64,000 nt of DNA from UBA9676 sp963741615 (GCA_963741615.1 CAVUIU010000028.1:62001-126000); one strand, 5' to 3'. Shown: positions 47,319 through 55,696, counted from the first letter of the stretch. Translations and numbers: made by a program. Notes: generated from the letters alone by a model not told the origin.

Positions 47319-47486
47319 ATGGCGGCGATGAAGCCGCGGACGGGTGATGGCCCGCTCGAGGTCACGAAGGAAGGCCGCGGCATCGTTATGCGTGTACCGC
47401 TCGAGGGCGGCGGCAGGCTTGTGGTCGAATTGTCGGCTGACGAAGCGGCTCAGCTCTCTGAAGCGCTCAAGTCCGCCACCGGCTGA
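47319..47486 (+). CDS. DUF3117 protein
   Basis: The 55-aa product MAAMKPRTGDGPLEVTKEGR followed by IVMRVPLEGGGRLVVELS and a short helix is an almost invariant actinobacterial DUF3117 protein of unknown function. ATG 47319 follows a strong AGGAAGGGG at 47303-47311. It is the expected neighbour of an enoyl-CoA hydratase, present here only as a relic, and precedes pepA by 5 nt. Confidence 0.93.
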   Translation: MAAMKPRTGDGPLEVTKEGRGIVMRVPLEGGGRLVVELSADEAAQLSEALKSATG

Positions 47487-47491
47487 CAGCC

Positions 47492-49066
47492 TTGCCGATA
47501 GACACCCAGCTGACCGCGGTCGTCACGGTCGGCCCGCGGCCGCTGCCCGAATACCTGGCCCGGCCGGGCGGTGACGTCCAGGGGGCGCCCGGCGCACCCG
47601 GCGCGCCCGGACCGGCCGGTGCGCCCGGCCCGATCGTGGTGCCGGTCCAGGGCGCCGAGGAAGCCGGGATCGACTCCTACCTCGGCGCACCCGCAGCGGA
47701 GGTGATCGCCCGTTGCGAGGCGACCGGCAACGCGGGTGATCTCACCAGCGTGGTGATCGGCCCGCACGGCGGCCCGGGCCCGTTCCTCTTCCTCGGGCTC
47801 GGCGACGAGTCCCCGGCCGCGTGGCGCAAGGCCGGCGCGGCCGTGGGCCGCCGGGTGGCTCCCGGCCGGACCCTGGTCACCTCCGCCGTGTTCGGGAAGC
47901 CCGCCGAGGCGATGCACGCGTTCATCGTGGGCCTGCTCCTCGGCTCGTACCGGTTCTCGCAAACCCGCAGCAGCGCGGCCGCGGCCGACACAGCCCCCGG
48001 CGAGGTGCGCCTGCTGGTGGCCGGGCCGGACGGGCCTGGCGGGCATGCGGACGTGTTCGCGGCGGCCAGGGCCGTGGCAGGCGCGGTGGCACTCGCCCGT
48101 GACCTCACCAACATGCCATCCGGGCGCAAGACCCCGGCCTGGCTCGCGGATGAGGCGGTGGCGATGGCCGCTGGCTGTGGGCTCACGGCCCGGGTGCGGG
48201 CGGAAGACGAGCTCGCCGCGGACGGGTTCGGCGGCCTGGTCGCGGTTGGGTCGGGGTCGGTCCGCCCGCCGCGCCTGATCGAACTCCGTTACCAGCCGGA
48301 ACAGTGGCACGAGCATGTGGTGCTGGTTGGCAAGGGCATCACGTTCGACAGCGGCGGGCTATCGCTCAAGCCGACGGACGGCATGAAGCTGATGAAGACC
48401 GACATGGCCGGCGGGGCGGTCGTGATCGCGGTCATGTCCGCTCTGGCCCGGCTCGGGGTCCGGTCGCGGGTGACCGGGCTGGTGGCCGCGGCCGAGAACA
48501 TGCCGTCCGGGTCAGCGCTGCGGCCGGGGGACGTCATCACGCACTTCGGTGGCCACACGGTCGAGGTGCTGAACACCGACGCGGAAGGGCGCCTGGTCCT
48601 TGCCGATGCGCTCGCCTACGCCGACGCGGTGCTCCAGCCGGACGTCATGGTGGACATCGCCACCCTGACCGGGGCGGCGCGGGTGGCGCTCGGGACCCGG
48701 ATGGGTGCGCTGTATGCCAGCGACGACCGGGTGGCGCGTGAACTGCTCGCCGCGGCCGGCGCCAGCGGGGATGCCCTGTGGCGGATGCCGCTGGTAGACG
48801 ACTACCGGGACGCGCTGGATTCGCCGGTCGCCGATATGGCCAACGTGTCACGGGGGAGCGGTGCACGGGCCGGGTCCATCGACGCGGCGCTGTTCCTGCG
48901 CGAGTTCACCGGCGGGCGGCCCTGGGCCCACCTGGACATCGCCGGGGCGGCCCGGTCGGCGTCCGACGATGGGGAAAACGCCAAGGGCGGAACCGGCTAC
49001 GGCACCCGGCTGCTGCTGGCCTGGCTGGCCGCGGCCGGCCAGGACACGCCCACTAGCCTCGTTTGA
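47492..49066 (+). CDS. pepA: Leucyl aminopeptidase (M17 family)
   Basis: PepA removes N-terminal Leu and similar residues using two metal ions. The 524-aa product has the M17 catalytic core: VVLVGKGITFDSGGLSLKP near residue 275, MKTDMAGGAVV, and the signature NTDAEGRLVLADALAYAD near 355, with GDALWRMPL and DMANVSRGSGAR nearer the end. A collagen-like insert (GAPGAPGAPGPAGAPGP, residues about 31-47) interrupts the N-terminal domain. TTG 47492 is the only canonical start near the DUF3117 stop. The tail overlaps the convergent O-methyltransferase gene by 14 bp. Confidence 0.94.
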   Translation: MPIDTQLTAVVTVGPRPLPEYLARPGGDVQGAPGAPGAPGPAGAPGPIVVPVQGAEEAGIDSYLGAPAAEVIARCEATGNAGDLTSVVIGPHGGPGPFLFLGLGDESPAAWRKAGAAVGRRVAPGRTLVTSAVFGKPAEAMHAFIVGLLLGSYRFSQTRSSAAAADTAPGEVRLLVAGPDGPGGHADVFAAARAVAGAVALARDLTNMPSGRKTPAWLADEAVAMAAGCGLTARVRAEDELAADGFGGLVAVGSGSVRPPRLIELRYQPEQWHEHVVLVGKGITFDSGGLSLKPTDGMKLMKTDMAGGAVVIAVMSALARLGVRSRVTGLVAAAENMPSGSALRPGDVITHFGGHTVEVLNTDAEGRLVLADALAYADAVLQPDVMVDIATLTGAARVALGTRMGALYASDDRVARELLAAAGASGDALWRMPLVDDYRDALDSPVADMANVSRGSGARAGSIDAALFLREFTGGRPWAHLDIAGAARSASDDGENAKGGTGYGTRLLLAWLAAAGQDTPTSLV

Positions 49067-49685
49067 CCGCCACCAGCAGGCCATCCCCGACCGGCAGCAG
49101 CAGCGGAACCAGGCGCTCGTCCTGCCGCGCCTGTTCGGCTACTTCCCTGATCGCCGTCGTTTCCGGGTCCGTCCGGCTGGGATCGGCAATCTTGCCACCC
49201 CAGAGCGCGTTGTCGAACGCCACCACCCCGCCGGGCCGCAGCAGGCGCAGCGCGGCGGCCAGGTAGTCCGGGTATTCCTGCTTGTCCGCGTCGCAGAACA
49301 CCAGGTCATAGCCGCCGTCGGTGAGGCGGGGAAGCACGTCGGAGGCCTTGCCAGTGATGAGCCGGAAGCGGTTGCTGGTGAAACCGGCGTCCGTGAACGC
49401 CCGGCGCGCCAGCCGCTGATGCTCGGGTTCGACGTCCACGCTGGTGAGCACGGCGTCGCCGCGCATGCCGCGGAGCAGCCAGATCCCGGACGTGCCGCAG
49501 CCGGTGCCGATCTCCACGACCGCTTTGGCGCTGACCGCAGCCGCGATGAAGCGAAGGGTGGCGCCCACCGCCGGGCTCACCGGGGGAGCGCCGCCGGCCT
49601 GCGCGGCGCTGCGGCGGGCCGCGAGCAGCGGCTCGTCCTCGGGCAGGAACTCCTCGACATAGGCTGCGGTGGTCTCAGCGCTCAC
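49053..49685 (-). CDS. Class I SAM-dependent O-methyltransferase (Rv1220c-like)
   Basis: The 210-aa product begins SAETTAAYVEEFLPEDEPLLAA and has the SAM-binding motif AVVEIGTGCGTSGIWLLRGM near residue 58, then SVDVEPEHQRLARRAFTDAG, DLVFCDADKQEYPDYL (metal-binding Asp) and GGVVAFDNALWGGKIAD. These match the catechol-type O-methyltransferase divergent from sigE in mycobacteria and other actinobacteria. Start GTG 49685 fits the N-terminus; the longer frame to 49961 is shadow. It is divergent from sigE, with about 230 bp between the starts. Confidence 0.93.
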   Translation of the reverse strand: MSAETTAAYVEEFLPEDEPLLAARRSAAQAGGAPPVSPAVGATLRFIAAAVSAKAVVEIGTGCGTSGIWLLRGMRGDAVLTSVDVEPEHQRLARRAFTDAGFTSNRFRLITGKASDVLPRLTDGGYDLVFCDADKQEYPDYLAAALRLLRPGGVVAFDNALWGGKIADPSRTDPETTAIREVAEQARQDERLVPLLLPVGDGLLVAVKRG

Positions 49686-49914
49686 GATGCCTGCCTCCGG
49701 TTGGTCGGGACCTTCCCAGTGCGGAAGCTTATCGTCACGCGTCGTGACACGGGAACCAGCCGGGCCGGCTCGTGCGTTCAACCTGGCACGGGGGCAACGG
49801 CCGCGGCCCGGCGACGGCGGCATGCCTGCCGCCGTCGGCCCCCTGCCCGGCGCGCCCGGGCACGGCAGGGGTGATGATGGTAGGGCGCAGGCGACAGTGC
49901 AGGAGGAGCACAGC

Positions 49915-50658
49915 GTGGGCGAACCCGGAGCGGCCAAGACGGCGACACCGGCCGGCGCCATGACACCGGGCCAGACGGTGGCTCCAGGCGAGACCGCGGC
50001 TCCAGGCCAGACGGTGGCACCGGGCGAGACGGTGGCTCCAGGCCAGACGGTGGCACCAGGCGAGGCAGTGGCTCCGGGCGAGACGGTGACTCCGGAATGG
50101 AGGCCTCCGAGCTGGGACGCATTAGTACGCCAGCACTCGGCGCGCGTCTACCGGCTCGCCTACCGGCTCACCGGCAACACACATGATGCCGAGGACCTCA
50201 CCCAGGAGGTCTTCGTGCGGGTCTTCCGCTCGCTCTCCAGCTACACCCCGGGCACCTTCGAGGGCTGGCTGCACCGGATCACCACCAACCTGTTCCTCGA
50301 CATGGCCAGGCGCAGGCAGCGGATCCGGTTCGAGGGGCTGGGCGATCACGCGGCGGGACTGCTGCGCGACGAGGAACCCACACCTGCCCAGGCGTTCGAC
50401 GCCCGCCATCTCGATGCCGATGTCCAGGCGGCGCTGGAGGCGCTGGCACCCGAATACCGGGCGGCGGTCGTGCTGTGCGACATCGAGGGTCTGTCCTATG
50501 AGGAGATCGCCGCCACCCTCGGGGTCAAGCTGGGGACCGTGCGCAGCCGCATCCACCGGGGACGGGCCCAGCTCCGGACGGCGCTCGACCACCGCCGCCC
50601 CCGCCAGCCGGGAGGCCATCCCGGGCACTCCGCCGCGACACTGGGCGCGCGGCCATGA
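49915..50658 (+). CDS. sigE: ECF sigma factor SigE-like
   Basis: The 247-aa product has sigma region 2 (ARVYRLAYRLTGNTHDAED then LTQEVFVRVFRSL), the -10 recognition/melting TFEGWLHRITTNLFLDMARR, and region 4 (AVVLCDIEGLSYEEIAATLG, KLGTVRSRIHRGRAQLR). GTG 49915 follows AGGAGGAG at 49901-49908. The first about 65 residues are an unusual tandem hexapeptide array of PG(Q/E)TVA type. The downstream zinc-finger anti-sigma gene overlaps the stop (ATGA). The block O-methyltransferase, sigE, anti-sigma, tatB, mrp matches Rv1220c-Rv1229c, so it is the envelope-stress sigma factor. Confidence 0.93.
   Translation: MGEPGAAKTATPAGAMTPGQTVAPGETAAPGQTVAPGETVAPGQTVAPGEAVAPGETVTPEWRPPSWDALVRQHSARVYRLAYRLTGNTHDAEDLTQEVFVRVFRSLSSYTPGTFEGWLHRITTNLFLDMARRRQRIRFEGLGDHAAGLLRDEEPTPAQAFDARHLDADVQAALEALAPEYRAAVVLCDIEGLSYEEIAATLGVKLGTVRSRIHRGRAQLRTALDHRRPRQPGGHPGHSAATLGARP
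49966..50091 (+). repeat. 18-bp in-frame tandem repeat in the sigE 5' end
   Basis: Seven contiguous 18-bp units (49966-50091) encode hexapeptides PGQTVA/PGETVA with minor variation (PGETAA, PGEAVA, PGETVT). Adjacent units differ mainly by C/G third-position changes and Q/E alternation, giving a 36-bp higher-order period. Confidence 0.93.
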
Positions 50659-51164
50659 GCCGGCATCTCGGTGAGCGGCTGTCCGCGCTTATCGACGGTG
50701 AACTCAGTCATGCGCAACGGGAGCGGGTGCTGGCCCACCTGGCAGGGTGCGACGGCTGCCGCCGGGAAGCGACCGCGCTGCGCCTGCTCAAGCGGCGGAT
50801 GCACACCCTGGGATCCGAGGCCGCCGACGACGCGCTGACCTGGCGCCTGCTCGCGCTGGCATCGGCTGACGGGCACGGGCCGCCAGCCCGCCGGGCCTGG
50901 TGGGCTCACCGGGCCGGCCGGGCACCCCGTCCGGTGCGGGGCGGGCGCCGTCATGCCCGTTCGCTGGCCGCGGCGGCGGTGGCCACCGTGGGGGTGGGCC
51001 TGTCCGCGGCGGCCTTCCTGGCCGGCGGCGACCGGCCACCGCCCGGCCCGAGGGTCGTCCCGGCGGTGGATGTCTTCATGGTCCAGCACGCGATCACCAC
51101 CGGTGAGGTACCGGTACCGCCATCCGGTGTTCCCTCGCCCAGCCTCAGCCCGGCCGTCCCGTGA
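50655..51164 (+). CDS. rseA: Zinc-finger anti-sigma factor (RseA-like)
   Basis: The 169-aa product begins with an anti-sigma ZAS domain: LSALIDGELSHAQRERVLAH, then LAGCDGCRREA with the H-x3-C-x2-C zinc motif near residues 31-38. A transmembrane helix (about residues 100-120, SLAAAAVATVGVGLSAAAFLAG) follows, and the exterior C-terminus is short and Pro-rich. It probably holds SigE until redox or proteolytic inactivation. ATG 50655 overlaps the sigE stop by four bases. Confidence 0.9.
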   Translation: MSRHLGERLSALIDGELSHAQRERVLAHLAGCDGCRREATALRLLKRRMHTLGSEAADDALTWRLLALASADGHGPPARRAWWAHRAGRAPRPVRGGRRHARSLAAAAVATVGVGLSAAAFLAGGDRPPPGPRVVPAVDVFMVQHAITTGEVPVPPSGVPSPSLSPAVP

Positions 51165-51171
51165 GCCGGTG

Positions 51172-52332
51172 ATGGACTCGCGACCCTGGCCGGCCGGCGG
51201 CATGTCTCCCGGCACCGACCCGGCGGCCCTGCGGTTCATCACCACGGCGGTGGTTGCCAGCCTGGTGCTGTCCGGTGTGGCGCTGGTGCTGTTGCGGGGG
51301 CCGGTGACCGATGGGGCCGCGGGACAGCAGACGGCGGCGTCCCGGCCCGCGCTGCCCGGCTCGTCCGGATCGGCCCAGGCGGCGGGCGTCAAGCTGCTCA
51401 AGCAGGCCGCCCAGGCCTGCCGCCTGGTTTCCTACCAGGGGGTCGAGGTGGCCTGGTGGGGCGCGGGGAGCGGAGATACGTCCATGATCGACGTCTGGCA
51501 CCAGCCGGGCGGCCAGGCGCTCACCCAGGTCCCGGGGACGGCGATGGAGTGGCCGAACCAGCCCCACCATTCGCTCCCGCCCGCCGGTGTCAGCAGCCCG
51601 AACCTGGACGAAGCCGGGGTGCTGGGCATGAGTCCACGGCTGGTGGCGCTGCTGGGCGCGAACTACGTGGTGGCGGTCACCGGCCGGGGCTGGGTGGCTG
51701 GCCGGCCCGCCCGCATCGTCACCGTGCGGCGTCCCGGCGGCAGCCTGGCCGCCTGGTTCTGGCTGGACAGTTCCACGAGCCTTCCGTTGCGAAAGGAAAT
51801 GTTCGACGCCCGGGCGCACCTGATCAGCAGCGTCACGTTTGCGGAGGTACGGATCGGGCGCGGTGCGGTGAGCGGCGAGCCCGCCCCAGCGGCGCGAGCA
51901 TGGACCACCACGCTCGCGCCGGCCAAGCTGGCGGGCCTGCGGGCGCGCGGCTGGCCGCTGCCGGGACCGCTGCCCGGCAACCTCACGCTGATCGGTGCCA
52001 AGGAGAATCCCGTGCCGGCCGGCCTGGTCGTGGACCTCGACTACTCCGACGGGCTGTCGGTGGTCTCGATCTTCGTCCAGCGCGGGTACCTCCCGGCCGG
52101 GCTCAGCGGATGGTCGCAGGTGGCGGTGGAAGGCCACAAGGTCTACGCGAACGATCCCGACGATCTGTGCTTCGCCTGGTCCGCGCGGGGCTTCGTGTAC
52201 ACCCTCATCGCCGCCGCTCCCCGCCAGACGGTTGGCCAGGTGGTTGCCGCCCTGCCGCACGACGACGACCTGGGCCTGCTCGGCCGGATGAAACACGGCC
52301 TGCACCGGCTGCTGTCCTGGGTCAGCCCGTGA
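51172..52332 (+). CDS. RseB/MucB-like sigma factor regulatory protein
   Basis: The 386-aa product has an N-terminal transmembrane/signal-anchor segment (about residues 20-42, FITTAVVASLVLSGVALVLLR). Two exterior domains follow: a LolA-like first half (QACRLVSYQGVEVAWWG, LDEAGVLGMSPRLVALLGANY, RPARIVTVRRPGGSLAAWFW, SSTSLPLRKEMFDA) and a smaller C-terminal half (DYSDGLSVVSIFVQRG, AWSARGFVYTLIAA). This is the fold pattern of RseB/MucB, which protects the anti-sigma factor and senses lipids or misfolded envelope proteins. It occupies the place that htrA takes in mycobacteria. ATG 51172 is 7 nt after the anti-sigma stop. Confidence 0.8.
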   Translation: MDSRPWPAGGMSPGTDPAALRFITTAVVASLVLSGVALVLLRGPVTDGAAGQQTAASRPALPGSSGSAQAAGVKLLKQAAQACRLVSYQGVEVAWWGAGSGDTSMIDVWHQPGGQALTQVPGTAMEWPNQPHHSLPPAGVSSPNLDEAGVLGMSPRLVALLGANYVVAVTGRGWVAGRPARIVTVRRPGGSLAAWFWLDSSTSLPLRKEMFDARAHLISSVTFAEVRIGRGAVSGEPAPAARAWTTTLAPAKLAGLRARGWPLPGPLPGNLTLIGAKENPVPAGLVVDLDYSDGLSVVSIFVQRGYLPAGLSGWSQVAVEGHKVYANDPDDLCFAWSARGFVYTLIAAAPRQTVGQVVAALPHDDDLGLLGRMKHGLHRLLSWVSP

Positions 52333-52439
52333 TTCACGCCCTGACGGCCCCACGGGGGCGCTGAGCACCTGCCGGTCACGGTCTACAGTGGAGGCAACCA
52401 CGTACCATGGTGGCCGGACCGCCCTCAGGAGAACCGCCC

Positions 52440-52793
52440 TTGTTCGACCTGTCCATCACCAAGCTCGCCGTGCTCGCCGTGCTCGCCGTGGTGATCTTCG
52501 GCCCGGAGCAGCTGCCGAGGATCGCCGCACAGGCGGGCCGCGCGCTGCGTGAGCTCCGCCGCCTGGCGGAGGGGGCCACCAGTGACCTCCGGGAAGGCCT
52601 GGGGCCGGAGTTCGCCGATTTCGATGTCACCGACCTTCACCCGAAAAACTTCGTGCGCAAGCATCTGCTGGAAGGCTTCGATGATTCCGGGGACCCGGCC
52701 GGGGTGCCCGTGGCCGATGCCGAGACAGCGCTGGCCGGGCCGGGCAGCCTCCCGCCGGGGGAGAGCCCGCCTTACGACCCCGAGGCCACCTGA
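52440..52793 (+). CDS. tatB: Twin-arginine translocase subunit TatB
   Basis: The 117-aa product has the TatA/B N-terminal helix FDLSITKLAVLAVLAVVIFG (residues 2-21) with the hinge GPEQLPRIAAQAGRALRELRR and an amphipathic helix. The tail is acidic. TatB forms the substrate receptor with TatC. TTG 52440 is preceded by AGGAG at 52427-52431; upstream ATG 52407 would add eleven residues before a helix that normally begins at the second residue. It belongs to the sigE block. Confidence 0.93.
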   Translation: MFDLSITKLAVLAVLAVVIFGPEQLPRIAAQAGRALRELRRLAEGATSDLREGLGPEFADFDVTDLHPKNFVRKHLLEGFDDSGDPAGVPVADAETALAGPGSLPPGESPPYDPEAT

Positions 52794-52810
52794 GAAGTCA
52801 CGCCGCCGGC

Positions 52811-52883
52811 GGGGTCACGCCGGCGCCGCGGGTTAGGCCGGCGATCAGGGGTCATACCGGCGATCGGGGTTATACCGGCGACA
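52811..52883. repeat. About 18-bp imperfect tandem repeat across the mrp stop codon
   Basis: Four units, 52811-52829, 52830-52847, 52848-52865 and 52866-52883, share the pattern GGGGT-(C/T)A-x-(A/G)CCGGCG. The last unit encodes the final codons of minus-strand mrp and its TAA. The array lies between convergent tatB and mrp and is more diverged than the other arrays in the window. Confidence 0.8.
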
Positions 52884-54018
52884 GGCCGAGCTGGCGGCCC
52901 GCCAGGCCCCGGCTGCGGTTCACCAGCGTGCCCGCGATCTCGGTGAGCTGCTGCGCCGCGGCGGACCCTGGATCGCTGAGCACGAGGGGCGTGCCGATGT
53001 CCCCTCCCTCGCGCAGCCGGACGTCGATCGGCACCTTGCCGAGCAGCGGCACGTTAGCGCCGGTCACCCGGGTCAGCGCCGCCGCGACCGCCTCGCCGCC
53101 GCCTGAGCCGAACACGTCCACCGTCTCGCCGCAGTGCGGGCAGGCCAGCCCGGACATGTTCTCGATCACCCCGGTGATGCGCTGATGGGTCTGCACGGCG
53201 AGCGCGCCGGCCCGCTCGGCCACCTCGGAGGAGGCGATCTGCGGGGTGGTGACCACGATCAGCTCGGCGCTCGGCAGCAACTGGGCCACCGAGATCGCGA
53301 TGTCGCCGGTGCCCGGCGGAAGGTCCATGAGCAGCACGTCGAGGTCGCCCCAGTACACGTCGGCGAGGAACTGCTGTACCGCGCGGTGGAGCATCGGCCC
53401 GCGCCACACCACGGGCGCGTTGCCGGTGGTGAACATCCCGATCGAGATGACCTTCACGTCATGGGCGGAGGGCGGCATGATCATCTGCTCGACCTGCGTG
53501 GGCAGGCCGGTCACGCCCAGCATGCGGGGCACCGAGTGGCCGTAGATGTCGGCGTCGAGCACGCCGACCTTCTGGCCCGAGGCGGCCAGGGCGGCGGCCA
53601 GGTTGACCGTCACCGACGACTTGCCGACCCCGCCCTTGCCGCTGGCGACCGCGAACACCCGGGTGAGCGAAGACGGCTGGGCGAACGGGATCTCGCGTTC
53701 CTGGCGGCCGCCGCGCAGCCGGCTTTGCAGTTCGCGGCGTTGCTCGTCACTCATCACGTCCAGGTCCACCGTGACCGCGGACACGCCGGGGACCGCGGTG
53801 ACGGCGGCGGTGACCTCGCGGGTGATGGTGTCGCGCAGCGGGCAGCCGGACACTGTGAGATATACCTCAACCCGGACTTTGCCGTCGGCCGCGATGTCGA
53901 CGCTCTTGACCATCCCCAGCTCGGTGATCGGCCGCCGGATCTCCGGGTCGTTGACCCGGGCCAGCGCCGCGGTCACCTGCTCGGTGCTGGGCGGTGGGGT
54001 GGGTGCAAACGAATTCAT
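52870..54018 (-). CDS. mrp: Mrp/NBP35-type ATP-binding iron-sulphur carrier
   Basis: The 382-aa product has an N-terminal DUF59/MIP18 domain (VNDPEIRRPITELGMVKSV, LTVSGCPLRDT). The ATPase domain carries the deviant Walker A SGKGGVGKSSVTVNLAAAL (near residue 124), the Asp in LDADIYGHSVPRML, DLPPGTGDIA, and the CPHC pair for cluster binding. Mrp transfers 4Fe-4S clusters to apo-enzymes. It is the terminal member of the sigE-tatB-mrp block, on the opposite strand as in mycobacteria. ATG 54018 is clear. Confidence 0.95.
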   Translation of the reverse strand: MNSFAPTPPPSTEQVTAALARVNDPEIRRPITELGMVKSVDIAADGKVRVEVYLTVSGCPLRDTITREVTAAVTAVPGVSAVTVDLDVMSDEQRRELQSRLRGGRQEREIPFAQPSSLTRVFAVASGKGGVGKSSVTVNLAAALAASGQKVGVLDADIYGHSVPRMLGVTGLPTQVEQMIMPPSAHDVKVISIGMFTTGNAPVVWRGPMLHRAVQQFLADVYWGDLDVLLMDLPPGTGDIAISVAQLLPSAELIVVTTPQIASSEVAERAGALAVQTHQRITGVIENMSGLACPHCGETVDVFGSGGGEAVAAALTRVTGANVPLLGKVPIDVRLREGGDIGTPLVLSDPGSAAAQQLTEIAGTLVNRSRGLAGRQLGLSPV

Positions 54019-54090
54019 GACTTCATGGTATGACGGCCCGGGTCCTCATCGTGTGGTCACCGGACGGGTTCGCCGGTAGACGGGGGCGAG

Positions 54091-54549
54091 TCATGCGGCG
54101 GTGGGGGCGAGCCGGAAGACGGCGCCCGAGCGTGCCCACCGCTGGGCGGGCGAGGTCTCCCCATCCCGCAGCACCGCGTTGAGCCGCCCGGCGACGAGTG
54201 GGCCGATCACCTCGTCCCACTCACCGGAGCCGGGTTCCACCCGGCTGACCGCGGCGGTCCAGGTCACCATGGCGCCGCCGGTCTGCCTGCTCACGACGGT
54301 GACGGTGACCCGGCCGGAGGCAGCGAGTCCCGGCAGCGGCTGCTCGCCGGGGCCGGTCACCACGTAGGCGGCGCCCGGTGGCTCCGGCCCGGCCGCCCCG
54401 GCCCGGGCGGCTGTGACGGTCCGCCAGATGTGCCAGGCGGGGCGGGGACGGTCCTGCCCGCCGATGGCGATCCAGATGAGGCCGGCCCGCTTGGTGGCCT
54501 CCGCGATAAGGGCGGGTGGCGGCTGCGGGCCGGGCCGGGTCTCGCTCAC
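54091..54549 (-). CDS. Conserved hypothetical protein
   Basis: The 152-aa product starts SETRPGPQPPPALIAEATKRAGLIWI and is well structured: IWIAIGGQDRPRPAWHIWR, GAAYVVTGPGEQPLPGL, RVTVTVVSRQTGGAMVTWTAAVSRV, GEWDEVIGPLVAGRLNAV. It resembles small actinobacterial proteins near nudix genes that I cannot assign; the beta-rich pattern may be a pyridoxamine-oxidase-like or related barrel, but that is a guess. GTG 54549 is preferred over the longer open frame to 54615. It lies downstream of the Nudix gene on the same strand. Confidence 0.65.
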   Translation of the reverse strand: MSETRPGPQPPPALIAEATKRAGLIWIAIGGQDRPRPAWHIWRTVTAARAGAAGPEPPGAAYVVTGPGEQPLPGLAASGRVTVTVVSRQTGGAMVTWTAAVSRVEPGSGEWDEVIGPLVAGRLNAVLRDGETSPAQRWARSGAVFRLAPTAA

Positions 54550-54596
54550 GTAGTTCAGGGTGCCATGGCAAGCGGGTGGCGCAGCGGAGCACGACC

Positions 54597-54998
54597 TCAG
54601 CCGAGCACGCCCCACGCGGCGAGGGTATCGGCCAGCCCGCTGGTCAGACTGAGGCGGTCAAGGTCATGGGGAGGCACCCACCGGGCGTCGGCGGCGTCGT
54701 CGCCGGCGGCGAGCAGCCCGCCGCTGACGGTGGCCGCGTAATCGTGGATGTCGAAGACGGTCCCGCCCGGCCCGGGCCGCTCGACCGTGCCGACCAGCCG
54801 GCCAGGCTCCACCGCCAGCCCGGTTTCCTCGCGCACCTCCCGCATCACCGCCTGCGGGTCGCTCTCGCCGGGCTTGACCCGGCCGCCCGGCAGCGACCAG
54901 CGGCCCGCTTCCGGCGCGTGCCCCCGCTTGACGAGCAGCAGCCGCCCCGTGTCATCGACGATGATGGCACCCACGCACCTGATCTTCGGGACACCCAT
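54597..54998 (-). CDS. Nudix hydrolase
   Basis: The 133-aa product has the complete Nudix box GGRVKPGESDPQAVMREVREE-TGL near residue 38, with G-x5-E-x7-R-E-U-x-E-E-x-G-U satisfied. The N-terminus IRCVGAIIVDDTGRLLLVKRG and C-terminal DARWVPPHDLDRL are typical of ADP-ribose or MutT-like members. ATG 54998 (MGVPKIRCVG) has a GATACT -10-like sequence six bases upstream on the minus strand, suggesting a leaderless message; the longer frame to 55058 looks non-coding. Confidence 0.92.
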   Translation of the reverse strand: MGVPKIRCVGAIIVDDTGRLLLVKRGHAPEAGRWSLPGGRVKPGESDPQAVMREVREETGLAVEPGRLVGTVERPGPGGTVFDIHDYAATVSGGLLAAGDDAADARWVPPHDLDRLSLTSGLADTLAAWGVLG

Positions 54999-55063
54999 CC
55001 AGCAAGTATCGCGCCGCACCCCCCGGGGGTACTTGACGTGAGCCCCCGCAGCAATCAACGTCG

Positions 55064-55696
55064 ATGTCCATGAAGGCGGCTCCCATCTGCCCGCGCTGCG
55101 GCGGGCCCGTCAGCGGGCCGAGCGCATGGTCCAGCGGCTGGCGATGCCAGTGGCACGGTGTGGTGTACCCGCTGCGGCCGGCCTACCGCCCGGCGCCGGA
55201 AGGGCTGAAGGGGCTGCTGCGCGACGCCATGGTGCCGGTGTGGCTGCCGTGGCCGCTGCCGGACGGCTGGCTGGTGACCGGTTTCGCTGGCGCGGGAGAC
55301 GACCGGGACGGCACCCGCGCGTGCGTGGTCGCGCTGTCGGGGCCCAACCCGATGGGCGGGCTGGGTGAGATGCTGCTGATCTGCGAGGACATGGGCGTGG
55401 GCCTCGGCGCCTGGCTGGCGGGCCTGCCCGGGCCGGACCCCGGTGAGGGTTTCGCGACCGGGACGCCACATGCCTTCGTCCGTTACGGCCATCATGAGTT
55501 CCCGCTCTGGCACGTGGACGCCCCGGACCGGGCCGCCTTCGCCGGGGAGGTGCTGGGGAACTGGCTGTGGGTGGTGATGTGGCCCGACACCGCCGGGGTG
55601 CTGCTCGTGGAGGCGCTGTCCCTGCGTGATCTGCGTGATCCCGGCCAGGACCTGGACCTTCCGTTCGGCGCCACCTCACCCCGCCTGCCCGGCTAG
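55064..55696 (+). CDS. DUF6758 family protein with a zinc-ribbon-like start
   Basis: The 210-aa product begins APICPRCGGPVSGPSAWSSG with CxxC, then WRCQWHGVVYPLRP, which pairs Cys and His for a rubredoxin- or zinc-ribbon-like knuckle. The remainder is conserved in actinomycetes beside PHP and Nudix genes (VWLPWPLPDGWLVTGFAGAG, GTPHAFVRYGHHEFPLWHVD). Function unknown. ATG 55064 and 55070 are both plausible. It divergently faces the Nudix gene. Confidence 0.78.
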   Translation: MSMKAAPICPRCGGPVSGPSAWSSGWRCQWHGVVYPLRPAYRPAPEGLKGLLRDAMVPVWLPWPLPDGWLVTGFAGAGDDRDGTRACVVALSGPNPMGGLGEMLLICEDMGVGLGAWLAGLPGPDPGEGFATGTPHAFVRYGHHEFPLWHVDAPDRAAFAGEVLGNWLWVVMWPDTAGVLLVEALSLRDLRDPGQDLDLPFGATSPRLPG

